Positions 15,302-24,581 of a DNA stretch of 50,134 bases are shown here, piece by piece. The notes beneath the pieces are model-generated. The model saw only the letters and a list, made by a program, of their open reading frames with translations. It was not told the DNA's origin and did no database searches. Numbering within the stretch: the stretch's first letter is position 1; every line of letters starts with the position of its first letter. The translations under genes and the position numbers were made by a program. Origin of the DNA: Ignavibacteria bacterium (lineage in GTDB: Bacteria; Bacteroidota; Ignavibacteria; Tepidaquicellales; OLB5); the NCBI GenBank assembly GCA_030835025.1, contig JAUQWS010000072.1, positions 1 through 50,134 on the forward strand, in the 5' to 3' direction.

Positions 15302-17745
15302 TTCAGTCCTTTTGCTTTAGAAATTAAATTTGTTGAAGTAATTGTGAATAACACAACCGAAACCGAACTTAAAGGCATCAAAATCGCGGCAAACATAGGT
15401 GATATTTCAGACCGGAAGGCGAGCATAACACCGATTATGTTGTAGATTATCGAAATCACAAAACTTGCTATTATTATGTGCTTAGTTGCTCTGGTAAAAC
15501 CTATGAATTTACTGAGATTTGAGAATTCAGAAGCATCCAGTATTGCATCACACGACGGGGAAAAATTAGTAATATCTTCTGAAATTGCGATTCCAACATC
15601 ACTCTGTTTTAGCGCACCTGCATCGTTAAGCCCGTCGCCAACCATCAGCACTTTCTTCCCCTGCAGCTGCTGCTTTTTAACAAATTCAAGCTTATCATGG
15701 GGTGATTGGTTAAACTTCATATCTGAACCTGATTCAAAATATCCCAGCAGGTTTTCCTTCTCACCTTCATTATCTCCGGAAAGAACCTTCAGTACGTAAT
15801 TGCTCTTCAGTGATCTTGTGACCATCTCGAGGCCGCTTCTGTAAATATTATTTATCACAAAAAAACCTTTTACTGAGCCGTCAATCGAAAGAAATATCCG
15901 TGAATATGTACTGCCTGTTTTTTTCCCGGTACGTTTCAATACATCACGGTAATCAGCAGCAAATGAAGCAGAACCCAGCCTGATTATCCTGCTATCAACC
16001 ATTGCTTCTATGCCTTTTCCTGAAAGTTCACTGAATTCCTGTACATCATAAAGCTCAGCCGTTTCAAGTGCATTATAGATCTTTGCGCTTAGAGGGTGGG
16101 TAGAATTTCTGACGGCGGATCTTACAAGGCTTTGTTCATAAGAGCTGAGCACAGACCCGTTAAATGTGATCTTTGCATTGCCGGTCTTTGTTATTGTGCC
16201 CGTCTTGTCAAATATGATGGTATCAATTTTTGAGAGCCTCTCCACAACTGAAGCATTCTTCGCGTAGAACTTATTTCTCCCCAATATCCGCAGGGCATTG
16301 CCCAATGCAAACGGATTTGTCAGTGCTATTCCGCAGGGACAGGCTATTATCAGCACTGCAGTCATTGCATTTATTGCTGTCCTTAAGCTGGCTGGATACC
16401 AATAAAAGAAGGCTGCAGCGGCTATTATCAGAATTATAAGGGTGAAGTACTTGCCGACAACATTTACCAGAGAATTGAACTTATCTTCGTCATTTTTTAC
16501 AAATGCATCTTTGTTCCACAATTGTGTAAGATAGCTCTGCGATACAGTCCTTATCACTTCCAGTTCAATAGCGGGCCCGGATTGCCTGCCGCCGGCATAA
16601 ACTATCTCGCCTGCAACCTTTTGAACAGGAATAGATTCGCCCGTCACAAAACTGTAATCAATATTGGCATTTCCACTGAAAAGGATCGCATCGGCGGGAA
16701 TAAGTTCATTATTCCTTATCACAATACGGTCACCTGTTTTGAGGGCTGAAACAGGTATTGATGATTCTGTTCCGGATCTTTTTAATGTGACCGATATCGG
16801 GAAATATGACTTGTAATTCCTTTCAAAGTTCAATGCATCATAAGTCTTGCTCTGGAAAACTTTTCCTATTAATAGGAAGAATATCAGCCCTGTCATTGAG
16901 TCAATGAATCCAACCCCTGTGCCTGTAAAGATCTCAAATACACTGCGGCCAAACAGAACAACCAGTCCAAGTACGATAGGAAAATCAATATTAATGTTTT
17001 TTTGCCTGATGCCGCCCCACGCCGATTTGAAATAATCGGATGCAGAGTAAAACAAAACGGGTATTCCAAGCAGCAGGTTAAGCCAGCCGAAGAATTGTTT
17101 GTAGTAAACTTCAAGTCTGCCGTCTAAAGCCAGGTACTCAGGGAAACTGAGAAGCATAACGTTCCCGAAACAAAAACCCGCTATGCCGATCTTATAATAA
17201 ATACTCTTGTTCGATCTGTATTTAACTTTGTTTTCAATATCGCTAAGGCTTATTTGCGGCTCGTACCCTATAGCACTCAGAAGCTCAACAATTTCCCTGA
17301 GTGTTAATTCTTTTGTTTTATACTTTATGTTTACAATCTTCTGGAGGAAGTTGACCTCGGAATGCAGAACTGCCGGATTGAGCTTATGCAGGTTTTCGAG
17401 CAGCCAGATACAGGAGGAACAATGTATCTGAGGAATTGAGAAGTTTACCACCGAGATATTCCCGTCAGTAAAACCGGTCAACTGCTTTATGATAAGTTCA
17501 TCATCAAGGTAAGAGAACCTGGATTTAAGAGCTTTATCCAGTGGTTTTTGGGATATTCCGGGATTGCGATCTATCTCGTAATATTTACATAGATCATTCT
17601 CGTTCAGGATTTCGTAAACAGTCTTGCAGCCTGAGCAGCAAAAATGCTTATCTCCATCCCGAATATCCAGACCCCCAGTGCATAAATCACCGCAGTGATA
17701 GCAGAGAGTCCCTTCCTTTAGGCTTACTACTTCTGAAATCTGCAT
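15298..17745 (-). CDS. ccoI: Copper-translocating P-type ATPase for cbb3 maturation (CcoI/FixI)
   Basis: An 815-residue heavy-metal P1B ATPase. An N-terminal Cys-rich metal site (CYHCG about 15-19; FCCSGC about 35-40) is typical of CcoI. An HMA domain follows with CSSC (109-112), then TGES (368-371), the transmembrane CPC (469-471), the phosphorylated Asp513 in DKTGT, and a GDGLND hinge near 700. It supplies copper for the oxidase CuB site. I chose the ATG at 17745 over the GTG at 17766 because a -7 element at 17762-17755 places transcription start near 17750, leaving an almost leaderless message. It is the first gene of the cbb3 operon. Confidence 0.92.
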   Translation of the reverse strand: MQISEVVSLKEGTLCYHCGDLCTGGLDIRDGDKHFCCSGCKTVYEILNENDLCKYYEIDRNPGISQKPLDKALKSRFSYLDDELIIKQLTGFTDGNISVVNFSIPQIHCSSCIWLLENLHKLNPAVLHSEVNFLQKIVNIKYKTKELTLREIVELLSAIGYEPQISLSDIENKVKYRSNKSIYYKIGIAGFCFGNVMLLSFPEYLALDGRLEVYYKQFFGWLNLLLGIPVLFYSASDYFKSAWGGIRQKNINIDFPIVLGLVVLFGRSVFEIFTGTGVGFIDSMTGLIFFLLIGKVFQSKTYDALNFERNYKSYFPISVTLKRSGTESSIPVSALKTGDRIVIRNNELIPADAILFSGNANIDYSFVTGESIPVQKVAGEIVYAGGRQSGPAIELEVIRTVSQSYLTQLWNKDAFVKNDEDKFNSLVNVVGKYFTLIILIIAAAAFFYWYPASLRTAINAMTAVLIIACPCGIALTNPFALGNALRILGRNKFYAKNASVVERLSKIDTIIFDKTGTITKTGNAKITFNGSVLSSYEQSLVRSAVRNSTHPLSAKIYNALETAELYDVQEFSELSGKGIEAMVDSRIIRLGSASFAADYRDVLKRTGKKTGSTYSRIFLSIDGSVKGFFVINNIYRSGLEMVTRSLKSNYVLKVLSGDNEGEKENLLGYFESGSDMKFNQSPHDKLEFVKKQQLQGKKVLMVGDGLNDAGALKQSDVGIAISEDITNFSPSCDAILDASEFSNLSKFIGFTRATKHIIIASFVISIIYNIIGVMLAFRSEISPMFAAILMPLSSVSVVLFTITSTNLISKAKGLK

Positions 17746-17754
17746 ATTCTGACA

Positions 17755-17819
17755 CAAAATTAGCACTCACGGTCATATTGTCATATGACGATCATCAGAG
17801 AAAAATATGATTTTTGTCA
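17755..17819 (-). promoter_or_regulatory. Tandem Crp/Fnr promoter of the cbb3 operon
   Basis: On the minus strand the outer box TGAC-AAAA-ATCA (17819-17808) and inner box TGAT-GATC-GTCA (17797-17786) both match perfectly and are 22 bp apart. A perfect -7 element TAATTTTG (17762-17755) starts 29.5 bp past the inner centre. An additional 10-bp palindrome GTCATATGAC (17780-17789) overlaps the inner box. This is the cleanest example of the paired-box arrangement and implies low-oxygen activation of the oxidase. Confidence 0.72.
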
Positions 17820-17961
17820 CCGGATTGCCGGGATTGCTGGTGTACATACGTTCGAAAGCAGGGATTGACAGACGGTCACAACCTAATTTCCATAATTATT
17901 AATTTTCGGAATCATTATATTGGCGGGCACTGCAAAAGTGATTATGTAAATCTTTGATAGA

Positions 17962-18342
17962 ATGATCTCAATAAAAAAGTTAGGGTATGGAGTTGTTATT
18001 GCTGCACTTGTAGTCTTTGCCTTTTCATGCGGCAAAGATTACAACAGGCTTAGCGGGAAATGGACGGCTTCAGGTGATTTGGGTGATACAACTGACCTGC
18101 ATAGCTGGTATATTGAATATGAATTTAAGGGAAAAGAATATACAAAAAAAGGTTACCCGCCAATCAGCGAAGAAGGCAAGATCGAAGTAATCGAAGAACG
18201 CGGTGACAGTCTTAAATTTCTCTTTTTTGTAGTTAAGTCTGACCCCGAACAAAAGAGTTATGAAGAATGGATAGTCTTAAAGGATAGCACAATTCAAATA
18301 GGCGGGCTAATGCTTCGCAAAAGCCCTGTTACTCCGCAATAA
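17962..18342 (+). CDS. Small lipoprotein of unknown function
   Basis: A 126-residue protein. The N-terminus is a lipoprotein signal ending in a lipobox-like AFSC with Cys23. The mature part starts 'GKDYNRLSGKWTASGD', reminiscent of lipocalin-like 'G.W' openings in small Bacteroidota lipoproteins, but I do not recognise a family. It is a single gene diverging from the cbb3 operon and converging on aquaporin. No Crp/Fnr geometry faces this direction. Confidence 0.6.
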   Translation: MISIKKLGYGVVIAALVVFAFSCGKDYNRLSGKWTASGDLGDTTDLHSWYIEYEFKGKEYTKKGYPPISEEGKIEVIEERGDSLKFLFFVVKSDPEQKSYEEWIVLKDSTIQIGGLMLRKSPVTPQ

Positions 18343-18410
18343 AAACCCTTCTTCGAAATTTATCGAATTCTGTTAATGATAATATTCTTCTAAAAGCCTG
18401 AGTCGCTTTC

Positions 18411-19097
18411 TTATGCAGGATCTTTGCTTCCAAGCATCCTGTAAATTATTCCTGCAAGTATTGCACCTGCGATCGGAGCCACTATAAATAGCCAAAGCTG
18501 TTCGATAGCCCAGCCGCCGACAAACAAAGCCTGAGAAATACTGCGCGCAGGATTCACAGAGGTGTTTGTTACGGGAATACTTATCAGATGAATAAGTGTA
18601 AGTGCAAGTCCGATAGCGAGACCTGCAAAGCCTTTCGGTGAGCGTTCATCTGTTGCACCAAGTATAATAATAAGGAACATAAAAGTCATAACAACTTCGC
18701 AAACGAGCGCCGAGATCAAACTGTAGCCGCCGGGTGAATGTTCGGCATATCCGTTTGCTGCAAATCCGCCAATAGCACTGCCGTTACCAGTAGCAATTAC
18801 AAACAATACGGCAGCTGCTGCAATTGCTCCGAGTATTTGAGCAATTATGTAGCCACCTAATTCTTTAGCAGGGAACCTTCCCCCCATCCACAAACCAACA
18901 GATACTGCAGGATTGAGATGTGCACCGGAAATATGACCCAGTGAATATGCAATTGTGAGTACTGTTAATCCAAATGCAAGAGATACTCCAACAAGCCCTA
19001 TGCCCACATTGGGGAAAGCTGCTGCGAGGACTGCACTGCCGCATCCGCCAAACACCAGCCAGAATGTACCGATGAATTCAGCTAATATTTTTTTCAT
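18411..19097 (-). CDS. aqpZ: Aquaporin Z
   Basis: A 228-residue water channel very close to E. coli AqpZ in sequence pattern. It has six helices, the two NPA loops (HLNPAV and VNPARS), and the water-selective constriction residues expected for AqpZ (Phe in 'VSLAFGL', His and Thr in '[13 protein letters not shown]', and Arg after the second NPA). I chose the ATG at 19097, giving the standard N-terminus '[18 protein letters not shown]'; an upstream start would add 19 atypical residues. The strong likeness to proteobacterial AqpZ may hint at transfer, untested. Confidence 0.93.
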   Translation of the reverse strand: MKKILAEFIGTFWLVFGGCGSAVLAAAFPNVGIGLVGVSLAFGLTVLTIAYSLGHISGAHLNPAVSVGLWMGGRFPAKELGGYIIAQILGAIAAAAVLFVIATGNGSAIGGFAANGYAEHSPGGYSLISALVCEVVMTFMFLIIILGATDERSPKGFAGLAIGLALTLIHLISIPVTNTSVNPARSISQALFVGGWAIEQLWLFIVAPIAGAILAGIIYRMLGSKDPA

Positions 19098-19304
19098 GTC
19101 ATTGCTTTCTAAATTAATTGGGTTAATAGATTTCAGTAAGGTTAAATTAAGCATTTAATATAAGAGTGGCAAATATTGAATAAAATCCACCTCATTCTTT
19201 TACTTTGAAACTGCCTCAAATTTTGGGTATATTTAAAGATTATATCAAAAATGAAGCGTTTTGGGTGAACTCCGGGCGTCTTTTATTAATAGAAAGGTTC
19301 ATAA

Positions 19305-20321
19305 ATGAGTAAATTCCTGGTTCTGAATATTATAATAGCATTGTCTTTTGTTTTTGTTTACGGATGCGGAGACAAGAAAGATGATAAGATTAATGATAAA
19401 TCAGGCACTGATCTGATCAAAAAAGACAGTATTACCGGCAAGCAGATGGTATCCCTTAAATATGTTGTTAAAAAAGGTGATAAGTTCAGCTATAAGATGG
19501 TTGCTAAGACTTCGAATATGGAAAAATCACCGGCAACTGAAGATAAAGAAGTCAAACAGGAAAATGAAATAAATTACTTTTACACAAAAGAAGTTAATGA
19601 TGTAGATGCAGCGGGGATCATCAGCTACAAGATGACTTTCGATTCGATAACTATCTCGTCCTCAATGGGTGAGCAAAGCATTAAGTATAACTCCAATATT
19701 AACGATAGTGTCAGAATGAATCCTGCATTTGTGCAGTATAATTCTGTTGTGAAGAACCCATTTTACATAAGGGTTGGCTCCAATGGCGAGATAACCGATG
19801 TTTATGGACTTGAAGTCATTTATGACAGCCTGTTTAAGGCACTTGGTGATACTCTTAAAGAAGCAGAAAAGGAAGAGATAAGACAGTCATTTGGAAAAGA
19901 ATCGATAAAAGAAATTCTCCAGCAGGAATACCAGGTATGCCCAAAGGAGCCCCTTGCAGTTGACTCTAACTGGGTGAAGACGTACAACACAACAGTACTT
20001 TTCTTTGAAGTTGTTAATAATGCAAAATATACCCTTAAAGGAATTGAAAACAAAGATGGCAGCAGCATAGCAAATATAGAAGCCATTTTGAACGTTGAGT
20101 TCAAGAACAAGGAAGTAACAGAAAAAGGAATGAAGGTCACTGTTCAGAACTCTGAAACAACAGGAAACGGAAAGATCTCATTCAATCTTAATCGGGGATG
20201 TATCTCATATAAAGAAACAAACACCAATTTAAAGCTTGAACTGAAGCTCTCGGCTCAGGGACAAACAGCGAACTCAACTCAGGCAGTATCAACAAATCTG
20301 ATTGTAACACTGCTGAATTAA
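19305..20321 (+). CDS. Lipoprotein, DUF6263-like
   Basis: A 338-residue outer-membrane or periplasmic lipoprotein. The signal ends in VYGC with Cys21. A low-complexity Lys/Asp stretch is followed by a long beta-rich domain starting 'LKYVVKKGDKFSYKM'. The 'G..Y.Y' opening and later 'PFYIRVGSNGEITDVYGL' resemble DUF6263 proteins common in Bacteroidota; their function is unknown to me. Only 23 bp separate it from upp, so co-transcription is possible though the jobs look unrelated. Confidence 0.62.
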   Translation: MSKFLVLNIIIALSFVFVYGCGDKKDDKINDKSGTDLIKKDSITGKQMVSLKYVVKKGDKFSYKMVAKTSNMEKSPATEDKEVKQENEINYFYTKEVNDVDAAGIISYKMTFDSITISSSMGEQSIKYNSNINDSVRMNPAFVQYNSVVKNPFYIRVGSNGEITDVYGLEVIYDSLFKALGDTLKEAEKEEIRQSFGKESIKEILQQEYQVCPKEPLAVDSNWVKTYNTTVLFFEVVNNAKYTLKGIENKDGSSIANIEAILNVEFKNKEVTEKGMKVTVQNSETTGNGKISFNLNRGCISYKETNTNLKLELKLSAQGQTANSTQAVSTNLIVTLLN

Positions 20322-20344
20322 TTCAGGAATTGAAATTGGCTAAC

Positions 20345-20974
20345 ATGAACCTTGTTCAGTTAACTCACCCGCTGGTTAAAACATACATAACCAAGATACG
20401 GGATAAAAATACTTCATATTTTGAGTTCAGGCAGTACGTTGATAAGCTTTCAACTTTGCTTGCGTATGAAGCAGCAAAAGAGCTTGAGCTGAAACCGAAG
20501 AAAATAAAGACACCGCTTGCCTCAGTGAAGGGTTACGAGCTGAAAAACGAAGTCGTGCTGATGCCTATACTCAGGGCAGGACTCGGGCTTATGAACGGGT
20601 TCAACCATATTTTCCCCGAAGCAAGGATCAGTCATCTGGGGGTTTACAGAAACGAAGAAACGCTGAAGCCTGTTAAGTATTATTTTAAATTTCCAAAGCT
20701 TACGGATAAGAAAAATGCAATTGTGTTTATACTTGACCCGATGCTTGCAACCGGCGGAAGTATGAGCTACGCGATCGATGAACTGAAGAAAGCGGGGATA
20801 AAAAAAATTGTAGTCGCCAGCCTGGTTTCTGCACCTGAAGGAGTAAAAGAGATCCGCAGGAAACACAAAGACGTGAAAATATTCACTTGTGCCCTTGATA
20901 CACACCTTGATGATCGCGGTTATATTGTTCCGGGTCTCGGTGATGCGGGTGACAGGCTCTTCGGGACACTTTAG
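20345..20974 (+). CDS. upp: Uracil phosphoribosyltransferase
   Basis: A 209-residue cytosolic salvage enzyme making UMP from uracil and PRPP. The PRPP loop is 'ILDPMLATGGSM' (about 128-139) and the uracil site is the C-terminal 'GYIVPGLGDAGDRLFGT'. 'LMPILRAGLGLMNG' is also a hallmark. I chose the ATG at 20345, which gives the usual length and the start 'MNLVQLTHPLV'; a TTG five codons earlier is possible. No ribosome-binding site is evident. Confidence 0.95.
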   Translation: MNLVQLTHPLVKTYITKIRDKNTSYFEFRQYVDKLSTLLAYEAAKELELKPKKIKTPLASVKGYELKNEVVLMPILRAGLGLMNGFNHIFPEARISHLGVYRNEETLKPVKYYFKFPKLTDKKNAIVFILDPMLATGGSMSYAIDELKKAGIKKIVVASLVSAPEGVKEIRRKHKDVKIFTCALDTHLDDRGYIVPGLGDAGDRLFGTL

Positions 20975-21046
20975 ATAAATGAAATCTAAACGATAAGGAA
21001 TTACGGCTTAATTTCTGATGTTCATATAGTAAACTATGGATAATTC

Positions 21047-21074
21047 GTAATTTTTAATTTGTAATTTTTAATTG
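21047..21074. repeat. Heptad-based tandem repeat before the (p)ppGpp gene
   Basis: Two 14-bp units, each made of two 7-mers (GTAATTT TTAATTT / GTAATTT TTAATTG), lie just before the start codon of the next gene. This is one of seven heptad-period arrays in the window. Confidence 0.6.
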
Positions 21075-21076
21075 CT

Positions 21077-23302
21077 TTGCTAAGTACATTATATAAAAAG
21101 AAGTTAGATGATCTGCTTGCCTTGTGTAAAAAGAACCTGGGCGAGTTTAACGAGAAGCTGATCTCAGATGCATACAAGTTCAGTCTGAACGCGCATAAGC
21201 TTGATAAGCGCGCATCGGGCGAACCGTTTATTATCCATCCATATGAAGTAGCCTCCATTGTTGCCAAGGAAATCCCGCTGGATGATATTACCGTCGCATC
21301 TGCACTACTTCACGATGTTATCGAAGATACTAAATTCACCTACGAAGATGTTAAGGCTGAGTTCGGCGAAACTATTGCAGATATCGTTGATGGCGCTACC
21401 AAGATAGAGGGAATGTTTGAGAACTATGAAGCTAAGCAAATCGAAAATTACCGCAAAATGCTGCTCTCAATGTCCAATGATGTGCGCGTGATATTGGTTA
21501 AGTTTGCCGACAGGCTTCACAATATGAAAACCCTTGAATACCTGAATCCCGAGAGGCAGGTCAGGATGGCAAGGGAGACAATGGAAATATATGCACCGCT
21601 TGCTCACAGGCTCGGACTCTCGCGGGTAAAGACTGAATTTGAAGACCTTGCGTTCAAGTATCTTGACAGGCAATTCTATAAGGAAGTTTCCAAAAAAGTA
21701 ATTGCCAAGAAAAAAGAACGTGAGGGATATGTCAATAAATTCATCCAGCCGATAAAAGAAGAACTTGATAAGGAAGGTTTTAAGTATGAAGTTTCGGGCA
21801 GGGCAAAGCACCTTTACAGTATTGCAAAAAAAATGGTCTCACGCGGCAAGTCATTTGAAGAAATATATGACCTCTTTGCAGTTAGGATCATCCTTGATAC
21901 AGACGACAGGAATGACTGTTTTACAGTTTACGGCATAGCTTCAGAGATATATATCCCTGTCCCTGAAAGATTCAAAGATTACATTTCGCTTCCAAAGCAG
22001 AACGGTTACCAGTCAATACATACGACTCTCATAGGACCTGAAGGTAAAATGGTCGAAGTGCAGATACGTACACGCGATATGCATGAAGTTGCAGAAAAGG
22101 GTGTTGCGGCACACTGGAAATATAAAGAGAACATTAGTGTTAACGATAACCAGATGGAAGACTGGATAAGCTGGATACGCGACCTTTTTGATAATACTTC
22201 AAAAGAATCAACTCCCAGGCAGATAATGGAAGGGCTTAAGCTCAATCTTTACCAGGATGAGATATATGTATTTACTCCGAAAGGTGACCTCAAGATACTA
22301 CCTGTGAATTCAACTCCTGTTGATTTTGCATTTGATATCCATAGCGAAGTTGGTTATAAGTGCATAGGGGCAAAAGTAAACGGAAAAATAGTACCGCTGG
22401 ATTCAAAACTCAAAAGCGGCGACCAGATTGAAGTAATTACATCTAAAATAAAGAAGCCTCACCAGGACTGGGAGAAGTTTGTTGTTACACATAAAGCAAA
22501 ATCCGAAATACATAAATATTTCAATAATGAGCGCAGGCTGAAGATCGAAGAAGGCAGGGAGATGTGGAACAAGAAGCTTAAGAAAATGAAGCTCTCACTT
22601 TCTGAAGATGAAATGATAAAACTCCTCAGCAGGCTGAAGTTTGACACCATCCAGAATATGTATTACTCATTAGCAGAAGAAAAGCTTACAGCTGATGAGC
22701 TTTATGAGATAATTAAGGACAAGAATAAGCTTTTGAGCGGCGAAATTGAATCTCCGTGGGTAAAAGCCATGGAGAAATCGCAGCTTACCAAGATCAAGGA
22801 AACAGAACAAAGCCTGTTTGAAACTTATATAAAATCCGCCCGTTCATCAAAGAACAAGATTATTGCAGGCGGAGACGTTAAGGACCTGATGTTTTCATAT
22901 GCAAATTGCTGCAACCCTATACCAGGGGAAGATATTATAGGCTTTATTTCCAAAACAGAGGGCATAAAGATACACAAGAAATCCTGCAAAAATCTCTCTA
23001 ACCTGTTTCTTTCCGATCCTCAGCGTATAATTGATGTGCAGTGGCCTGAACAGGTAGAAGACGAATTTTTTGTGGGAATACGAATTAACGGTGAGGACCG
23101 CCCGGGGATGCTGAATGAGATCACAAATGTCATTTCTGTTCACAGCAATACAAATATTAAAAGTGTAAGCATTGCTTCAAAAGGAACACTTTTCGACGGT
23201 ACAGTAATACTTATGGTAAATAACATTACCCATCTTAACGAGCTTATTGATAAAATAAGAAATATTGAAGGTGTTTTTGAAGTAAAAAGATTTGAAGAAT
23301 AA
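21077..23302 (+). CDS. Bifunctional (p)ppGpp synthetase/hydrolase (Rel/SpoT)
   Basis: A 741-residue stringent-response enzyme. It has an N-terminal HD hydrolase (His54, HD 79-80, ED 83-84), a synthetase domain with RFKD at 298-301 (the RxKD form of bifunctional enzymes rather than the ExDD of RelA), then KQNGYQSIHT. A TGS domain (about 393-455), a Cys-containing CC/zinc-finger segment ('YANCCNPIPGEDIIG' and a later Cys) and a C-terminal ACT domain (about 665-741) follow. All key residues look intact. The start is a TTG at 21077 with no good alternative close by, so the N-terminus is uncertain. It is in the same direction as upp, 102 bp away. Confidence 0.93.
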   Translation: MLSTLYKKKLDDLLALCKKNLGEFNEKLISDAYKFSLNAHKLDKRASGEPFIIHPYEVASIVAKEIPLDDITVASALLHDVIEDTKFTYEDVKAEFGETIADIVDGATKIEGMFENYEAKQIENYRKMLLSMSNDVRVILVKFADRLHNMKTLEYLNPERQVRMARETMEIYAPLAHRLGLSRVKTEFEDLAFKYLDRQFYKEVSKKVIAKKKEREGYVNKFIQPIKEELDKEGFKYEVSGRAKHLYSIAKKMVSRGKSFEEIYDLFAVRIILDTDDRNDCFTVYGIASEIYIPVPERFKDYISLPKQNGYQSIHTTLIGPEGKMVEVQIRTRDMHEVAEKGVAAHWKYKENISVNDNQMEDWISWIRDLFDNTSKESTPRQIMEGLKLNLYQDEIYVFTPKGDLKILPVNSTPVDFAFDIHSEVGYKCIGAKVNGKIVPLDSKLKSGDQIEVITSKIKKPHQDWEKFVVTHKAKSEIHKYFNNERRLKIEEGREMWNKKLKKMKLSLSEDEMIKLLSRLKFDTIQNMYYSLAEEKLTADELYEIIKDKNKLLSGEIESPWVKAMEKSQLTKIKETEQSLFETYIKSARSSKNKIIAGGDVKDLMFSYANCCNPIPGEDIIGFISKTEGIKIHKKSCKNLSNLFLSDPQRIIDVQWPEQVEDEFFVGIRINGEDRPGMLNEITNVISVHSNTNIKSVSIASKGTLFDGTVILMVNNITHLNELIDKIRNIEGVFEVKRFEE

Positions 23303-23356
23303 CATTTATTAAATTAATTCCGATCAAACCAATAAATTACAGGAGCATATTCAGAA

Positions 23357-24457
23357 TTGGATAAAAGAAAATATAAAAATATTTTGCTTGTTGCCGCATT
23401 TATATTTGCTGCATCATTTGGGTTTGCATACCTTAACCACGATCAGCAAAACTATTCAGCCGGATTCAATAACTCAGATACTTTGATCTATCCGCAGGAA
23501 AAGCACTTTAAAAATATGCAAATGCTTACCAACGGCGGTGAGAATGCCGAAGCCTATTTCTCATTTGACGGAACAAAGATAATCTTCCAGTCAACACGTC
23601 CGCCTTATGATTGCGACCAGATCTTTACTATGAATATTGATGGTTCTGACCTTAAACTTGTAAGCACCGGAACGGGAAGAACGACATGTTCATACTTTTA
23701 CCCTGACGGCAAACATATTCTGTTTGCTTCAACTCACCTTGGGAGCGATGTATGCCCCAATAAACCGGATTTTTCCAAAGGATACGTTTGGGCTTTGTAC
23801 AGTGACTATGATATTTTCAAAGCCGATCCGGACGGGAAAAACCTTGTAAAACTGACAGATGTAAAAGGGTATGACGCAGAAGCAACAATTTCTCCCAAGG
23901 GCGATAAGATCATTTTTACTTCGACAAGAAATGGTGATATTGACCTGTACTCAATGAATGTGGACGGCAGCGATGTGAAACAGCTTACTGATATTCCGGG
24001 GTACGATGGCGGCGCTTATTATTCATATGACGGTACCATGATAGTTTACAGGGCATCAAGATTTGATGACACAGAAAAACTTAAGGAATACCAGGACCTG
24101 CTTGCAGATGGACTGATTAAGCCGTCTCAGCTTGAAATTTATGTTATGAATGCAGATGGTTCTGAAAAGCGGCAGGTTACAAACAACGGAGCTGCTAACT
24201 TCGGACCTTATTTCTTCCCCGACGGGAAAAGAATAATATATTGCTCAAACCAGGATGACCCCAAAGGCAGGAACTTCGATCTTTATGCTATAAATGTTGA
24301 CGGAACCGGCAATGAAAGAATTACCTACAACAGCACTTTTGACGGATTTCCGATGTTCTCACTGCATGATGGAGGGAAAAAATTTGTATTTTGTTCAAAC
24401 CGGTTCAACGCAAAAGAAGGTGAAACAAATGTCTTTATCTGTGATTGGGCGGAGTAA
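23357..24457 (+). CDS. Exported TolB-like beta-propeller protein (PD40 repeats)
   Basis: A 366-residue protein with an N-terminal signal peptide or anchor (about 9-25). Six blades of the PD40/WD40-like type are visible: FSFDGTKIIFQS, FYPDGKHILFAS, ISPKGDKIIFTS, YSYDGTMIVYRA, FFPDGKRIIYCS and a last 'GGKKFVFCS'. The 'NIDGSDLKLVS'-type connectors are typical of TolB-like propellers. It is too small for TolB and there is no Pal gene beside it. An AGGAG site 11 bases before the TTG at 23357 supports that start. It precedes a peptidase gene in the same direction, so it may help recognise or handle secreted peptides, which is inference. Confidence 0.78.
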   Translation: MDKRKYKNILLVAAFIFAASFGFAYLNHDQQNYSAGFNNSDTLIYPQEKHFKNMQMLTNGGENAEAYFSFDGTKIIFQSTRPPYDCDQIFTMNIDGSDLKLVSTGTGRTTCSYFYPDGKHILFASTHLGSDVCPNKPDFSKGYVWALYSDYDIFKADPDGKNLVKLTDVKGYDAEATISPKGDKIIFTSTRNGDIDLYSMNVDGSDVKQLTDIPGYDGGAYYSYDGTMIVYRASRFDDTEKLKEYQDLLADGLIKPSQLEIYVMNADGSEKRQVTNNGAANFGPYFFPDGKRIIYCSNQDDPKGRNFDLYAINVDGTGNERITYNSTFDGFPMFSLHDGGKKFVFCSNRFNAKEGETNVFICDWAE

Positions 24458-24581
24458 AACAAATGTTAAATTTCAAAGTTCAAATGCCAAATCTTATTTT
24501 AAAAAACTAGTAAACAAACACATTTTCATTGTAAGTTAAGAATAGATTTTTAAACAGCTTCCTAAGTACAGCAATAACAAT

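Noticed and set aside
17746-17766. GTG start for ccoI at 17766
   Set aside because: It overlaps the predicted -7 element, so it would not be in the message; kept only as an alternative.
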